From the NCBI GenBank assembly GCA_035645555.1, contig DASQMI010000091.1, positions 1-30,371 of the forward strand: a stretch of DNA of 30,371 bases, in the 5' to 3' direction. A program made the translations under genes and the position numbers. Shown here piece after piece: positions 22,231 to 30,229 of the stretch; position 1 is the stretch's first letter, and every line of letters begins with the position of its first letter. The notes under the pieces were generated by a model, which ran no database searches, was not told the origin of the DNA, and was given only the letters and a program-made list of their open reading frames with translations. Source of the stretch: Lysobacter_F sp035645555. GTDB taxonomy: Bacteria > Pseudomonadota > Gammaproteobacteria > Xanthomonadales > Xanthomonadaceae.

Positions 22231-23157
22231 TCAAAGCGGGCGCAGTTCGAACGCCGGTGCTGGCGCAAGCCACGGCAGCAGCCAGTGGTCGAGCAGCAGG
22301 AACGCGAACAGCGCCATCAGGTACACGATCGAGTAGTTGAACACCCGCATCGCGTACAGCTCGTCGGGCGGATCCATCAGCCGCCACGCGTGGGCGACGA
22401 ACACCGCGCCCAGCACCAGCGCACCGCCGAGATAGAACCAGCCGCTCATGCCGGTGGCGAACGGCAGCAGCGTCGCCGCCACCAGCAGCACGGTGTACAG
22501 CAGGATCTGCCAGCGCGTGTACTCCACGCCATGGGTGACCGGCAGCATCGGCACCATCGCGCGCGCGTAATCCTCGCGGCGGAAGATCGCCAGCGCCCAG
22601 AAGTGCGGCGGCGTCCACAGGAAGATGATCAGTACCAGCAGCAGCGCGTGCGCCCAGTCCCAGCGGCCCTGCATGCCGGTGATCGCCGCCCAGCCGAGCA
22701 GCGGCGGCGCGGCGCCTGCGATGCCGCCGATCACGATGTTCTGCGGCGTGGCGCGCTTGAGGAACACGGTGTAGATGACCGCGTAGCCGATCAGCGACAG
22801 GAACGTCAGCAGCGCCGTAAGCGGATTGACCCAGAGCGCCAGGATCAGCATCGACAGCGCGGCGAGTGCCAGCGCGAACAGCAGCGCCTGACGCGGGCTG
22901 ACCTGGCCGACCACGATCGGCCGCCACGCGGTGCGCGCCATCTTGGCGTCGATACGCGCATCGAGGATCTGGTTGATCGCCGCGGCGCTCGCCGCGGCGA
23001 GCCAGATGCCGAGGAACGCGACCAGTCCACGCAGCGCCTGCGCGCGCGTCGGCAGCCCATCGATCGCCAGCAGCATGCCCACCAGCGCGGTGAACACGAT
23101 CAGCGCGACCACGCGCGGCTTGGTCAGGTCCCAGTACTGGCGCAGGGGCATCGGCAT
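22231..23157 (-). CDS. ctaB: Protoheme IX farnesyltransferase (heme O synthase)
   Basis: Attaches farnesyl to heme B to give heme O, the precursor of the heme A used by the aa3 oxidase. A 308-residue UbiA-superfamily integral membrane protein with about nine hydrophobic segments. The first Asp-rich motif is NQILDARIDAKMARTAWRP (about 62-80), and the second polar loop is around RREDYARAMVPMLPV. YWDLTKPRVV at the N-terminus is typical. The ATG at 23157 shares one base with the ctaA stop (TGATG), which indicates coupling; a second ATG is 6 nt downstream. Upstream in-frame codons lie in another frame of ctaA and are rejected. It is the last gene of the oxidase assembly row here. Confidence 0.96.
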   Translation of the reverse strand: MPMPLRQYWDLTKPRVVALIVFTALVGMLLAIDGLPTRAQALRGLVAFLGIWLAAASAAAINQILDARIDAKMARTAWRPIVVGQVSPRQALLFALALAALSMLILALWVNPLTALLTFLSLIGYAVIYTVFLKRATPQNIVIGGIAGAAPPLLGWAAITGMQGRWDWAHALLLVLIIFLWTPPHFWALAIFRREDYARAMVPMLPVTHGVEYTRWQILLYTVLLVAATLLPFATGMSGWFYLGGALVLGAVFVAHAWRLMDPPDELYAMRVFNYSIVYLMALFAFLLLDHWLLPWLAPAPAFELRPL

Positions 23158-24305
23158 CAGGGCGTAGGCGCGCGCAGCCGCGCCAGCAGCGACACCAGCA
23201 GGAACAGCAGCAGCAGCGCACCGGCGTTGTGCGCCACCGCCACCGCCAGCGGCAGGTTGAGCTTGACGTTGGCGATGCCGAGTGCGACCTGCAGCAGCGC
23301 CGCCAGCGCCAGCAGCGTGCCCCAGCCGCGCAGGCCGGGCATGCGCCACAGCCGCACTGCCAGCGCCAGCAGCGCGACGAACGCCACCACCGCCATCATC
23401 CGGTGCGCCAGCTGGATCGCGATGCGCGACGCCCCGTCGAGCACGCCGCCTTCGTAGTCCACGCCGATGCCGCGCCAGAGCACGAAACCCTCACGGAAGT
23501 CGGCCGGCGGCCACCATTGGCCGACGCAGGTCGGGAAATCCGTGCCGCAGGCGAGCGCGGCGTAATTGGCGCTGGTCCAGCCGCCGAGCGCGATCTGCAC
23601 CGCCAGCACCGCGAGCACCACCAGCGCCCATGCGCGCAGGCGCCCGGCATCGACCAGCCGGATCGGATAGTCGGTGGCGCGCCAGGCGAGCCACGCGAGC
23701 AGCGCGAACGTGGTCAGCCCGCCGAGCAGGTGCGCCATCACCACTACCGGCTTCAGCAGCCAGGTGACGGTCCACATGCCGAGCAGCGCCTGGAAGATGA
23801 TCACCGCGAGCGTGAGCGCCGACACCCGCGCCAATGCGCCGGTGCGCCAGCGCAACGCCGCCAGCAGCAGCAACGCCTCGCCGGCGCCGGCGAGCGCCAG
23901 CGCCGCGCCCGGATGCCCGCGCATGTACAGCGGAATCGCCGCCGCCACCAGCACCACGGCCGCGGCCACCTGCGCCACACCGAAACGCTGGCGGCGCGCG
24001 GCCAGCAGCGCGAGCACCATCACCAGCACGCCGAGCGCGGCGGCGATGTGACGGTGCACCTGCTCGCGCCACGCCTTGTGCGGTTCGACCGGCCGCACCG
24101 CGGTCAGCGTCGGATCCACGTCCGCATGCGTCACGCTCGGCCAGGTGGCGCGGCCGTAACAGGTCGGCCAGTCCGGACAGCTCAGGCCGGCATTGGACAG
24201 GCGCACGAACGCGCCGAATACGATCACGACCGCAGCGAGCGCGACCGCGAGCCAGGCGATGCGGTGGAAATGCCGATGCGGTACGGCTTTCGGGCGGGGG
24301 GCCAT
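23157..24305 (-). CDS. ctaA: Heme A synthase
   Basis: Oxidises the C8 methyl of heme O to a formyl group to give heme A. A 382-residue polytopic membrane protein with about eight helices in two repeats. The N-terminal half has FVRLSNAGLSCPDWPTCYG with the Cys pair C43/C49 and EQVHRHIAA (H84, H86). The C-terminal half has a second Cys pair (ACGTDFPTC), LAHRMMA and VAHNAG, giving the expected heme-ligand histidines. The ATG at 24305 is 13 nt after the SCO-like gene stop. It overlaps ctaB by 1 nt. Together they make heme A for the ctaD product further upstream in the same strand. Confidence 0.95.
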   Translation of the reverse strand: MAPRPKAVPHRHFHRIAWLAVALAAVVIVFGAFVRLSNAGLSCPDWPTCYGRATWPSVTHADVDPTLTAVRPVEPHKAWREQVHRHIAAALGVLVMVLALLAARRQRFGVAQVAAAVVLVAAAIPLYMRGHPGAALALAGAGEALLLLAALRWRTGALARVSALTLAVIIFQALLGMWTVTWLLKPVVVMAHLLGGLTTFALLAWLAWRATDYPIRLVDAGRLRAWALVVLAVLAVQIALGGWTSANYAALACGTDFPTCVGQWWPPADFREGFVLWRGIGVDYEGGVLDGASRIAIQLAHRMMAVVAFVALLALAVRLWRMPGLRGWGTLLALAALLQVALGIANVKLNLPLAVAVAHNAGALLLLFLLVSLLARLRAPTP

Positions 24306-24318
24306 GGGCGGTCGAACC

Positions 24319-24885
24319 TCACCTCAGCTTGAGCAGCTTCGCCAAGTCCGCGCGCAGCCCGGCCGGATCGGCGCCGGGAGCGTAGCGCAGAATGACGAAG
24401 CCGTTGGGATCGATGACGTAGACGGGAATGCCGCGCGCGTCGTCCAGGCGCGGCAGCGCGGTGCGCAGCGCGCTGTCGGCCGGCAGCTGGCGAAGCGCTG
24501 GCGAGCGCGGCACCGCGGCCGGGTAATCGCCGATCCACAACAAGTGCAGGCGGCCGGCCTCGCGCGACTGCAGCAGCCGCACCTTCTCCAGGTCGGTGGC
24601 GAGGCGCGCGCACGGTACGCCGCAACGTGCCGGCGCGGCCACCGCGATGCGCCACAGCCGCGCCTCCGGCTGCCAGCGATACGGCGTGCCGTCGACCGTC
24701 GCCAATGCGAACCGGCGCGCATCGCCGGGCGGCTGCAGCAGTTCGCCGTGGTTCTTCAGTCCGGCCGGCCGCCAGCCGGACAGGCGCAATACACCGGCGA
24801 GACCGAAACTGCCGAAGAAGATCACCGCGATCGCGATCAACGCGATCCGGTTGCGGCGACGGGTGGCGGCATCGACGGTGTTCAT
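24319..24885 (-). CDS. SCO-like thioredoxin-fold membrane protein of the oxidase cluster
   Basis: A 188-residue protein with one N-terminal membrane anchor (about 13-34) and a periplasmic domain. Residues C88 and C92 form CGVPC, a CxxxC like the copper site of SCO/SenC proteins, and RLHLLWIGD and YVIDPNGFVILRY match the SCO strands before and after the expected ligand His. At the place of that His (DHS/DHT in SCO proteins) the sequence reads DARGIP, so the third copper ligand seems missing. It may be a thiol-disulphide or accessory copper factor rather than a true SCO. It matches in position the hypothetical protein between SURF1 and ctaA in the Pseudomonas cox cluster. ATGA overlap with the SURF1 stop fixes the start. 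Confidence 0.75.
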   Translation of the reverse strand: MNTVDAATRRRNRIALIAIAVIFFGSFGLAGVLRLSGWRPAGLKNHGELLQPPGDARRFALATVDGTPYRWQPEARLWRIAVAAPARCGVPCARLATDLEKVRLLQSREAGRLHLLWIGDYPAAVPRSPALRQLPADSALRTALPRLDDARGIPVYVIDPNGFVILRYAPGADPAGLRADLAKLLKLR

Positions 24886-25601
24886 CGGCGCAGGCTCCGG
24901 ACGGTCAACAGCACGGCGGTCACGAGCACCGCGGCGGCCAGCGCGAACCACTGCACGGCGTAGCCACGATGCTTCTCGGGCGGAAGCGTGTTGGCGAGCA
25001 GCACGAGATCGCGCTCGTAGCCGAGCGGCAGCGCAGGATCCAGCCGCAGCACCCTCGGCGCCAGTGCCGGCAGGCCGGTCTCGCGCGCGATCGCCGCGGG
25101 ATCGACGCGCGTCATGAGCCAAGCGTCGCCGTGGCGCGCCAGCGGCGCGCCGAGCGCGAGCCCGGGTGACGGCGGCGGCGCCAGCAAGCCGCGCAGCACG
25201 TGGCTGCCGTCGAGCCGCTCGATAGCCGGCAGCTCGCGGCGCCCCGCCAGCGGCAGCCAGCCCAGGTCGACCAGCAGCGGGGTGCCCGCCGGCTCCGGCA
25301 CGAAGATGCGGTACACGCGCACGCCGGTGCGGCCGCCGCGCTGCTGGTTGTCGAGCAGCAGCGGGCCGCGTGCGGCGAACCTGCCGCGCCCTTCGGCCCA
25401 GTCGTAGCCGCGCACGCGCCGCGGATCGGCCGCGCGCGCCAACGGCTGCGGTTCGCGGCGGTCGAGCACGGACGCGGCGGCGCGCAGCATCGCCTGCTTC
25501 TCGACCGCGCGCTGCGACTGCCACAGGCCCAGCCGCACGAACAGCGCGATCGCCAGCAGCGCGAGCGCCCAGCCGATCCAGCGCGTGCGCGCACGACTCA
25601 C
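24882..25601 (-). CDS. SURF1 family cytochrome oxidase assembly protein
   Basis: A 239-residue membrane protein that helps insert heme A into oxidase subunit I. Two terminal membrane helices flank a periplasmic domain: about residues 8-22 (IGWALALLAIALFVRLG) followed by LWQSQRAVEKQAML, and about 210-232. Internal family motifs are GRFAARGPLLLDNQQRGGRTGVRVY and LVDLGWLPLAGRRELP, and near the end EKHRGYAVQWFALA. The chosen start is a GTG at 25601, which places the first helix as in other SURF1 proteins. An in-frame ATG at 25643 would add 14 residues but overlaps the predicted promoter of the divergent DUF2909 gene. Neither has a strong ribosome-binding site, so the start is uncertain. Its stop overlaps the next gene by 4 nt. 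Confidence 0.9.
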   Translation of the reverse strand: MSRARTRWIGWALALLAIALFVRLGLWQSQRAVEKQAMLRAAASVLDRREPQPLARAADPRRVRGYDWAEGRGRFAARGPLLLDNQQRGGRTGVRVYRIFVPEPAGTPLLVDLGWLPLAGRRELPAIERLDGSHVLRGLLAPPPSPGLALGAPLARHGDAWLMTRVDPAAIARETGLPALAPRVLRLDPALPLGYERDLVLLANTLPPEKHRGYAVQWFALAAAVLVTAVLLTVRSLRR

Positions 25602-25619
25602 GTGGCCCCCGTCGAGGAC

Positions 25620-25628
25620 TGCGATAAT
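25620..25628 (+). promoter_or_regulatory. Extended -10 promoter of the DUF2909 gene
   Basis: TGC-GATAAT at 25620-25628, an extended -10 (TGn plus GATAAT), 46 nt before the ATG at 25674. No strong -35 is evident, which is acceptable for extended -10 promoters. Confidence 0.5.
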
Positions 25629-25673
25629 CCGCGCCACGCCCATGCCACCCGCCCGCGCCGGCAGGACCACGAC

Positions 25674-25904
25674 ATGAACGATTCGCTGAAGACCCTGCTG
25701 ATCATCGCGTTCCTGATCCTGATCGTCTGGAACCTCGGCGCTGGCCTGTACTACATGCTGGTCGACAAGGGCGAGAGCAAGCGCACGGTCAATGCGCTCA
25801 CCCGCCGCATCGCGCTGTCGGTCCTGCTCATCCTCGGCGTGATGTTCGCCGCGTGGATGGGCTGGATCGACTTCCACGGCGTCGGCTCGAATCCGAACCG
25901 CTGA
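25674..25904 (+). CDS. Twin transmembrane protein, DUF2909 family
   Basis: A 76-residue protein with two hydrophobic helices: about residues 7-30 (LLIIAFLILIVWNLGAGLYYMLV) and 47-64 (ALSVLLILGVMFAAWMG). The linker DKGESKRTVNALTRRI is basic, suggesting both ends face the periplasm side or the loop faces the cytoplasm. The family is found in cytochrome c oxidase clusters; its function is unknown, perhaps in assembly. The ATG is preceded by AGGA about 9 nt upstream. It is the only gene of the cluster on the plus strand, divergent from SURF1 and convergent with coxC, so it must have its own promoter. Confidence 0.88.
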   Translation: MNDSLKTLLIIAFLILIVWNLGAGLYYMLVDKGESKRTVNALTRRIALSVLLILGVMFAAWMGWIDFHGVGSNPNR

Positions 25905-25927
25905 GGTTTCGCCCCCGCAGACGCGCG

Positions 25928-25950
25928 ACGGGCCGGCATGGCCGGCCCGT
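25928..25950. terminator. Bidirectional hairpin terminator between DUF2909 and coxC
   Basis: A perfect 10-bp stem (25928-25937 with 25941-25950) with a 3-nt loop ATG, between two convergent genes. There is no T-tract on either side. Confidence 0.75.
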
Positions 25951-25974
25951 ACGCAACGCGGCGAGCGGCCGCGC

Positions 25975-26853
25975 TTACAGCACGTAGACGAACAGGAACA
26001 GGCCCAGCCAGACCACGTCGACGAAGTGCCAGTACCAGGCTACCGCCTCGAACGCGAAGTGGTGGTCCTTGTCGAAGTGGCCCTTCAGGCAGCGGAACCA
26101 GATCACCGCCAGCATGATGGTGCCGAGCGTGACGTGCGCGCCGTGGAAGCCGGTCAGCATGAAGAAGGTCGAGCCGTAGATACCCGAACCGAGCGTCAGG
26201 TTGAGCTCCTTGTAGGCGTGGATGTACTCCTCCGCCTGGAAGAACAGGAACAGTGCACCGAGCGCGATCGTCGCGCCGAGCCAGAACAGCAGCGCCTTGC
26301 GCTTGCCGGCCTTGAGCGCGTGGTGGGCGGCGGTGACCGTGCTGCCGGAGGTCAGCAGGATCAGCGTGTTCAGCAGCGGCAGGCCCCAGGCCGGGATGGT
26401 CTGGAAGTTGCCGCCGACCTGCTGCGGGCCGTTGGTCGGCCAGCCGGCGCTGAAGCCGTCCCACAGCAGCCAGTTGGTCATCGCGCCGTCGCCCTCGCCC
26501 GACAGCCACGGCAGCGCGAACTGCCGCGCGTAGTACAGCGCGCCGAAGAACGCGGCGAAGAACATCACTTCCGAGAAGATGAACCAGATCATCCCCATCC
26601 GGAACGAGATGTCGACCTGGCGGTTGTACAGGCCGCTGACCGACTCCCGGACGACGTCGCCGAACCAGCCGAACAGCACGGCCAGCAGTCCGGCCACGCC
26701 GAGGTAGAACGTCCACATGCCCCAGCCGAGGTCGTTGAACCAGCCGGCCAGGCCGATCATGGTCACGAACATCGCGATGGAGCCGAGGAACGGCCAACGG
26801 CTGCCGTGCGGCACGTAGTAGATGTTGGCGTCGTGCGTATGCGCTTGGGCCAT
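25975..26853 (-). CDS. coxC: Cytochrome c oxidase subunit III
   Basis: A 292-residue, seven-helix inner-membrane subunit of the aa3 oxidase; it binds lipids and stabilises proton uptake into subunit I. Recognised segments: YYVPHGSRWPFLGS at the N-terminus, FRMGMIWFIFSEVMFFAAFFGALYY with the conserved Glu, LLNTLILLTSGSTVTAAHHAL, FLFFQAEEYIHAY, STFFMLTGFHGAHVTLG and AVAWYWHFVDVVWLGLFLFVY. The length is normal. The ATG at 26853 follows the ctaG stop by 33 nt on the same strand. The gene ends with TAA before a hairpin shared with the DUF2909 gene. Confidence 0.97.
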   Translation of the reverse strand: MAQAHTHDANIYYVPHGSRWPFLGSIAMFVTMIGLAGWFNDLGWGMWTFYLGVAGLLAVLFGWFGDVVRESVSGLYNRQVDISFRMGMIWFIFSEVMFFAAFFGALYYARQFALPWLSGEGDGAMTNWLLWDGFSAGWPTNGPQQVGGNFQTIPAWGLPLLNTLILLTSGSTVTAAHHALKAGKRKALLFWLGATIALGALFLFFQAEEYIHAYKELNLTLGSGIYGSTFFMLTGFHGAHVTLGTIMLAVIWFRCLKGHFDKDHHFAFEAVAWYWHFVDVVWLGLFLFVYVL

Positions 26854-26886
26854 GGCGTGAGGTCCGGTATCGAGACTGCGTGGTGA

Positions 26887-27477
26887 TCAGGGCGCCGCGC
26901 GCGGCGAGGTCGGCGCCTGGGCCGTCGCCTGCGCGGTCAGCGCGTCGTTCTTGAAGAAGGTGTAGGACAGGGTCAGGGTCTGCACGTCGGCCGGCAGGTT
27001 CGGGTCGACGATGAACTTCACCGGCATGTCGCGCGCCTCGCCGGGCGCGAGCGTCTGCGCGGTGAAGCAGAAGCACTCGGTCTTGACGAAGAACGCCGAG
27101 GCGCGCGCCGGCGCCACCGACGGCGTGGCGCTGCCGACGATCACGCGGTCGCTGGTGTTCTGCGCGCGGTACGTGGTCTCGTACAGCTCGCCCGGACGCA
27201 CCTTCATCTGCACCCGGTTCGGCGCGAACTGCCACGGCAGCTTGGAGTTCACCGTGCCGTCGAACTGCACGGTGACCCAGCGGTCGGTCTTCGCCTGCGC
27301 GGCCGCCGCGGTCTCGCCGTCGGCCGGACCGCGCTCCAGACGGATGCCGAAGATCTTCTCGCAGGCGATGCGGTACAGCGGCACCAGCGAGAACGTGAAC
27401 GCGAACGCGGCAATGGCGATCGCGGCGAGCTTGCCGAGGCCGATGCGGCCGCGACGCGGGCTGGCGGTATCGCTCAT
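26887..27477 (-). CDS. ctaG: Cytochrome c oxidase assembly protein CtaG/Cox11
   Basis: Delivers copper to the CuB site of oxidase subunit I. The 196-residue protein has an N-terminal membrane anchor (about 15-35) and a periplasmic immunoglobulin-like domain. The copper residues are all visible: C135 and C137 in ECFCF and the membrane-proximal C39 in YRIACE. Other family segments: LPWQFAPNRVQMKVRPGE, YRAQNTSDRVIVGSATPSVAP, and MPVKFIVDPNLP. The ATG overlaps the stop of the 45-residue gene upstream (ATGA). A Thr/Ala/Pro tail ends the protein. Confidence 0.96.
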   Translation of the reverse strand: MSDTASPRRGRIGLGKLAAIAIAAFAFTFSLVPLYRIACEKIFGIRLERGPADGETAAAAQAKTDRWVTVQFDGTVNSKLPWQFAPNRVQMKVRPGELYETTYRAQNTSDRVIVGSATPSVAPARASAFFVKTECFCFTAQTLAPGEARDMPVKFIVDPNLPADVQTLTLSYTFFKNDALTAQATAQAPTSPRAAP

Positions 27478-27611
27478 TGGCCGAGCACTCCGCCGAGGAT
27501 GAACAGCACGTACACCGCCGCGGCGATCAGCGCCACCACGAGCGCGGTCCGCCGCGCCGCCTTGCGGCGGGCGGCGAGCTCGTCATTGCGCGGGGCCGGT
27601 TGCTGGCTCAT
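27474..27611 (-). CDS. Cytochrome oxidase small assembly-type membrane protein (45 aa)
   Basis: A 45-residue peptide starting MSQQPAPRNDELAARRKAAR, with a positively charged N-terminal half and a single membrane helix (about 22-43: RTALVVALIAAAVYVLFILGGVLG). It lies between ctaD and ctaG, where betaproteobacterial genomes carry a similar short gene often labelled cytochrome oxidase small assembly protein. Its stop overlaps the ctaG ATG by 4 nt, and its start is 28 nt after ctaD, so it is clearly part of the operon. The size and position support a real gene; function is inferred from context only. An in-frame extension upstream overlaps ctaD and is rejected. Confidence 0.75.
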   Translation of the reverse strand: MSQQPAPRNDELAARRKAARRTALVVALIAAAVYVLFILGGVLGQ

Positions 27612-27639
27612 GCCGGGAGTGTGCGCGATCGCGCGTGCC

Positions 27640-29265
27640 TCAGTGGGTGATGTCGCCGTGCGCGAGGTCGGTGTCGCGCACCACCGGCGGCGTGGAGAAG
27701 GTGTGGTGCGGCGCCGGGCTCGGCACGGTCCACTCCAGGCCGCGCGCGCCTTCCCACACCCGGGCATCGGCCTTCGCGCCGAACTTCAGCGAGTGCCACA
27801 GCACGTAGGCCATGATGAACGGTGTGGCGAACATGCCGAACGCGCCGATCGAGCTGATCAGGTTCCAATCCGCGAACACCACGTTGTAGTCCGGGATGCG
27901 GCGCGGCATGCCGGCCAGGCCGAGGAAGTGCTGCGGGAAGAACAGCAGGTTGACGAACACCACGCTCCACCAGAAGTGGAACTTGGCGAGCGTCTCGCTG
28001 TACATCCGTCCGGTCCACTTCGGCCACCAGTAGTAGACCGCGGCGATGATCGCGAACAGCGCGCCGGTCACCAGCACGTAATGGAAGTGCGCCACCACGA
28101 AATAGGTGTCGTGATACTGGAAGTCGGCCGGCACGATCGCGAGCATCAGGCCGGAGAAGCCGCCGATGGTGAACAGGATGACGAACGCGATCGCCCACAG
28201 CATCGGCGCCTCGAACGTCAGCGCGCCGCGCCACATCGTGGTCACCCAGTTGAACACCTTCACGCCGGTCGGCACCGCGATCAGCATGGTGGCGAACATG
28301 AAGTAGATCTCGCCACCGAGCGGCATGCCGACGGTGAACATGTGGTGCGCCCAGACGATGAACGACAGGAACGCGATCGACGCGGTCGCGTACACCATCG
28401 CCTGGTAGCCGAACAGCGGCTTGCGGCTGAAGGTCGGGATGATCTCCGACACCACGCCGAACGCCGGCAGGATCATGATGTAGACCTCGGGATGCCCGAA
28501 GAACCAGAAGATGTGCTGGAACATCACCGGGTCACCGCCGCCGGCCGCGTTGAAGAACGACGTGCCGAAGAAGCGGTCGGTCAGCAGCATGGTCACCGCG
28601 CCGGCGAGCACCGGCATCACCGCGATCAGCAGGAACGCGGTGATCAGCCAGGTCCAGCAGAAGATCGGCATCTTCAGCAGGTCCACGCCCGGCGCGCGCA
28701 TGTTGAGGATGGTCGCGATCACGTTGATCGCGCCCATGATCGAGCTGACGCCCATCATGTGGATCGCGAAGATCGCGAACGCGACGTTGAGGCCACCCTG
28801 CAGCGACAGCGGCGGATACAGCGTCCAGCCGCCGGCCGGCGCGCCGCCCGGCAGGAACAGCGTCATCAGCAGCAGGGTGAACGCGAACGGCATGATCCAG
28901 AAGGACCAGTTGTTCATGCGCGGCAGCGCCATGTCCGGCGCGCCGATCTGCAGCGGGATCATCCAGTTCGCCAGGCCGACGAACGCCGGCATGACGCCGC
29001 CGAAGATCATGACCAGCGCATGCATCGTGGTCATCTGGTTGAAGAACATCGGGTCGACGTACTGCAGACCCGGCGTCATCAGCTCGGCGCGGATCACCAC
29101 CGACATCGCTGCGCCGATGATGAACATGATGAAGCTGAAGACCAGATAGAGCGTGCCGATGTCCTTATGGTTGGTCGAATAGAACCAACGCTCGAAGAAG
29201 CTCTGCTGGTGCCCGTGATCGTCGTGACCGGCGTGGGTGTCGATCGCTGCGGGATGCGTGGCCAT
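27640..29265 (-). CDS. ctaD: Cytochrome c oxidase subunit I (A1-type aa3)
   Basis: The catalytic heme-copper subunit, 541 residues and twelve helices, reducing O2 to water and pumping protons. Ligands: heme a H82 and H395, heme a3 H393, CuB H258, H307 and H308, with Y262 of the His-Tyr crosslink. Proton pathways: D111 in GAPDMALPRMNN (D channel entry), E260 in GHPEVY, and K336 in TGVKVF (K channel). The E260 in HPEVY makes it type A1. The N-terminus is His/Asp-rich (HAGHDDHGHQQ), and the C-terminal tail is short. The ATG at 29265 has AGAGG upstream. It lies 28 nt after the subunit II gene in the same direction. Confidence 0.98.
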   Translation of the reverse strand: MATHPAAIDTHAGHDDHGHQQSFFERWFYSTNHKDIGTLYLVFSFIMFIIGAAMSVVIRAELMTPGLQYVDPMFFNQMTTMHALVMIFGGVMPAFVGLANWMIPLQIGAPDMALPRMNNWSFWIMPFAFTLLLMTLFLPGGAPAGGWTLYPPLSLQGGLNVAFAIFAIHMMGVSSIMGAINVIATILNMRAPGVDLLKMPIFCWTWLITAFLLIAVMPVLAGAVTMLLTDRFFGTSFFNAAGGGDPVMFQHIFWFFGHPEVYIMILPAFGVVSEIIPTFSRKPLFGYQAMVYATASIAFLSFIVWAHHMFTVGMPLGGEIYFMFATMLIAVPTGVKVFNWVTTMWRGALTFEAPMLWAIAFVILFTIGGFSGLMLAIVPADFQYHDTYFVVAHFHYVLVTGALFAIIAAVYYWWPKWTGRMYSETLAKFHFWWSVVFVNLLFFPQHFLGLAGMPRRIPDYNVVFADWNLISSIGAFGMFATPFIMAYVLWHSLKFGAKADARVWEGARGLEWTVPSPAPHHTFSTPPVVRDTDLAHGDITH

Positions 29266-29293
29266 TGCTACCTCTACGTAATTCGGTCGGCGA

Positions 29294-30229
29294 TCAGCCG
29301 GCGGCGGCCGGGGTCGGCGTCTGTTCGTTCGGCGCGGTCTGCGGGGTGGTCGTCTGACCCGGCGCCTGCACGTCCGGCATGCCCGGCTCGGCCGGGGTTT
29401 CGGGCGCCTTCACGCCCTTCGCCTTTTGCGCCGCCAGCCACTGCTGGAACTCGGCCTTCGGCACCGCGCGCACCACGATCGGCATGAAGCCGTGGTCCTT
29501 GCCGCACAGCTCCGCACACTGGCCGCGGTAGATGCCCGGCTTCTCGATGTTGGTCCAGGCCTCGTTGATCAGGCCGGGGATCGCATCCTGCTTCCAGCCC
29601 AGCGATGGCACCCACCAGGCGTGGATCACGTCGTCGGCGGTGATGACGAAGCGGATCTTGGTGTCGGTCGGCAGCACCAGCGCGTTGTCGACGTCGAGCA
29701 GGTAGTACGGGTGATCGGCCTGGGTCGCGTCCACGCCGCTCTGGCGGATCTGCTCGCTCTTGCGGTCGAGGCGGCTGGTGAAGCTGACGCCCTCGCCGAG
29801 GTACTCGTACTTCCACATCCACTGGTAGCCGGTGACCTTGACCGTCATCTCGGCGTTGCGGGTGTCGTACATCTCGATCAGCTTGCTGGTCGCCGGGAAC
29901 GCCATCGCGATCAGCAGCACGATCGGCACCACCGTCCAGATCACCTCCAGCTTGGTGCTGTGGGTGAAGTCGCGATCCGGCACTGCGCCCTTGGACTTGC
30001 GGAACTTGATCATCGCCACCGCCATCGCGCCGAACACCACCAGGCCGATGCCCACGCAGATGTACAGCGCCACCATGTGCGCGTCGTAGGCGTGCTGCGA
30101 GGACGCGGTCACGCCCTCGCGCATGTTCAGCTGCCAGCGCTGCGGGTCGTCCGACTGAGCGAACGCCAGGACCGGCAGCACCGACGCCAACGCGCCCGCT
30201 GCCCACTGCTTGAAACGACCGGCTTTCAT
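29294..30229 (-). CDS. ctaC: Cytochrome c oxidase subunit II
   Basis: Accepts electrons from cytochrome c through the dinuclear CuA centre in the periplasmic domain. The 311-residue precursor has a signal peptide (about 1-25, AFAQ), two membrane helices (about 52-74 and 94-112), the aromatic GYQWMWKYEY strand, and a cupredoxin domain. CuA ligands are H203, C238, E240, C242, H246 and M249. No cytochrome c domain is fused, so this is aa3-type and not caa3-type. A Pro/Thr/Ala/Gln-rich tail occupies about 275-311. I chose the ATG at 30229; a TTG 18 nt upstream is in frame but less likely. It is the first gene of the oxidase row. Confidence 0.97.
   Translation of the reverse strand: MKAGRFKQWAAGALASVLPVLAFAQSDDPQRWQLNMREGVTASSQHAYDAHMVALYICVGIGLVVFGAMAVAMIKFRKSKGAVPDRDFTHSTKLEVIWTVVPIVLLIAMAFPATSKLIEMYDTRNAEMTVKVTGYQWMWKYEYLGEGVSFTSRLDRKSEQIRQSGVDATQADHPYYLLDVDNALVLPTDTKIRFVITADDVIHAWWVPSLGWKQDAIPGLINEAWTNIEKPGIYRGQCAELCGKDHGFMPIVVRAVPKAEFQQWLAAQKAKGVKAPETPAEPGMPDVQAPGQTTTPQTAPNEQTPTPAAAG

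Noticed and set aside
27499..29487. 662-residue plus-strand frame antisense to oxidase subunit I
   Set aside because: His/Arg/Asp-rich shadow of a membrane protein gene; no recognisable fold.
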